From contig CALELW010000255.1 of assembly GCA_937902905.1 (NCBI GenBank), positions 1-5,878 on the forward strand: DNA of 5,878 nucleotides, in the 5' to 3' direction. The notes beneath the pieces are model-generated. The model was not told where the DNA came from. It made no database searches and saw only the letters and a list, made by a program, of their open reading frames with translations. The position numbers and the translations under genes were made by a program. Source of the stretch: an uncultured Clostridium sp. Its GTDB lineage: Bacteria; Bacillota; Clostridia; Lachnospirales; Lachnospiraceae. This document shows, one piece after another, positions 5,216-5,878 of the stretch. Each line of letters begins with the position of its first letter. The first letter of the stretch is position 1.

Positions 5216-5878
5216 TGAAAACAAATGAAATCAAAGAGTGCGTTATGCGCACTCTTTCTTTAACTGGCAGTACTTGGTTGACTGCCAAAGAAACAAAAAA
5301 ATTGTGCAATGATTTTAAAATCACTGCACAGGATTTAAAAAATAATCATGAATTTGCTTATTACGAAGCAAAAGGCATGGTTACTGTAGCAGAAATAGCC
5401 AAAGAGGAGAAGGAAATAGCAGTAAACCTTATGGAACTGCTAATGAACCACTTTCCTCAACAGGTGCCGGAATCGGTTATCCGTTCACTTGTTGAAAAAT
5501 TCGAGGTGGAGGAAAATAACGGCTATAAACTGCATTATCATCAAGTTGATGCAGTTATCATGGTCGTAAATAACTCTCTGTCAATATTGACAGGAGGACC
5601 GGGTACTGGAAAAACAACTGTTTTACGCGCAATCGCCTACGTACTGCGTGCGGTATGCAAAGGAATCACTATTGCATATATAGCACCGACAGGAAAAGCA
5701 TCAAAGCGTATCACGGAAAGTACCGGAGAATACGCCTGCACCGGGCACAAGAAGGTAGGTCTGGGATGTGGCGGACAGTTGAAGCCCGTAGAGGAACGGG
5801 TGCTGTTCAGTGATGAGTCATCAATGAACGACATCTGGTTAACCTCTGCCATCTCTAAATGTCTGCAAGGCAATAGAC
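5215..5878 (+). CDS. RecD-like SF1 DNA helicase, 3'-partial
   Basis: An open frame of 221 codons with no stop before the window ends. It matches the RecD/RecD2/TraA group of ATP-dependent 5'-3' DNA helicases (group polarity, not shown here). Visible motifs: a Q-motif-like HYHQVDAV (107-114), Walker A GGPGTGKTT (127-135), motif Ia APTGKASKRI (157-166), an ESTGEYACTGHK stretch (168-179) and Walker B/motif II LFSDESSMND (197-206, D200-E201). The 120-residue region before Walker A is much shorter than the N-terminal part of Bacillus RecD2, as is common in phage versions. The start at 5215 has AAAGGAGG at 5203-5210, 4 nt upstream, and overlaps the exonuclease stop by one base, pointing to translational coupling. 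A strong hairpin lies in codons 7-15. It probably works with the exonuclease and SSB at DNA ends or forks. Remaining helicase motifs fall outside the window. Confidence 0.9.
   Translation, partial: MKTNEIKECVMRTLSLTGSTWLTAKETKKLCNDFKITAQDLKNNHEFAYYEAKGMVTVAEIAKEEKEIAVNLMELLMNHFPQQVPESVIRSLVEKFEVEENNGYKLHYHQVDAVIMVVNNSLSILTGGPGTGKTTVLRAIAYVLRAVCKGITIAYIAPTGKASKRITESTGEYACTGHKKVGLGCGGQLKPVEERVLFSDESSMNDIWLTSAISKCLQGNR
5233..5257 (+). promoter_or_regulatory. terminator-like hairpin inside the start of the helicase gene
   Basis: AAAGAGTGCG (5233-5242) pairs perfectly over 10 bp with CGCACTCTTT (5248-5257) around TTATG, followed by CTTTAACTGG. It begins 16 nt downstream of the helicase ATG. The trailing T-tract is weak, so it could be a leaky terminator after the exonuclease gene, an mRNA processing or stability element, or a brake on early elongation by ribosomes. 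The stem is unlikely to be a by-product of coding, since it is perfect and GC-centred in an AT-rich gene. Confidence 0.55.

Noticed and set aside
1..5878. CRISPR array, tRNA genes, insertion sequences
   Set aside because: I saw no regularly spaced repeats, no cloverleaf with TTCRA arm, and no transposase or terminal inverted repeats on reading both strands.

Overview
The window is AT-rich, nearly all coding is on the + strand, and ribosome binding sites are of the AAGGAGG type. The SSB and DnaG-like proteins look most like those of low-GC Gram-positives, probably Clostridia/Lachnospiraceae. The gene set (YqaJ-type exonuclease, SSB, CHC2/Toprim primase, RecD-like helicase, and small accessory genes in tight succession) fits the early replication/recombination region of a temperate or lytic phage, or an integrated prophage. 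No structural, integrase or host housekeeping gene is present to settle which. The host assignment is inference from sequence style only.

Layout. Positions 9-632 encode the catalytic region of a PARP-type ADP-ribosyltransferase with an intact H-Y-E triad. Its frame is open to the left edge, so it may be the C-terminal part of a longer protein. It is followed by a 78-residue two-helix membrane protein (642-878) and a calcineurin-like metallophosphatase (898-1533). A second block starts at a clear promoter (1554-1582) and carries ssb (1680-2111) and a DnaG-like primase (2163-3566), closed by a strong terminator (3573-3610). A third block starts at a near-copy of that promoter (3621-3649) and carries a YqaJ-family exonuclease (3746-5215) and a RecD-like SF1 helicase (5215 to beyond the right edge; it has no stop inside the window).

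The genes form a DNA-metabolism module: the primase starts DNA synthesis, SSB coats single strands, the exonuclease resects ends for recombination, and the helicase unwinds. No single-strand annealing protein (RecT, Erf or Red-beta type) lies in the window. The PARP/membrane protein/phosphatase block is accessory in character and may act on host functions.

The most unusual signal is regulatory. The promoters of ssb and of the exonuclease gene share an identical layout (TTGCA, 17-nt spacer, TGN-TATAAT). Each is followed at the predicted start site by a 28-nt A-rich leader conserved at 27 of 28 positions, then by a strong terminator-like hairpin, a second small GC hairpin, a ribosome binding site and the gene. 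The coding parts are thus placed behind promoter-proximal terminators, which suggests attenuation, antitermination, or release of short RNAs of about 57 nt. Terminator-like hairpins also occur at other gene boundaries. One of them separates a Shine-Dalgarno sequence from the phosphatase start codon in a way that would restore normal spacing if folded.
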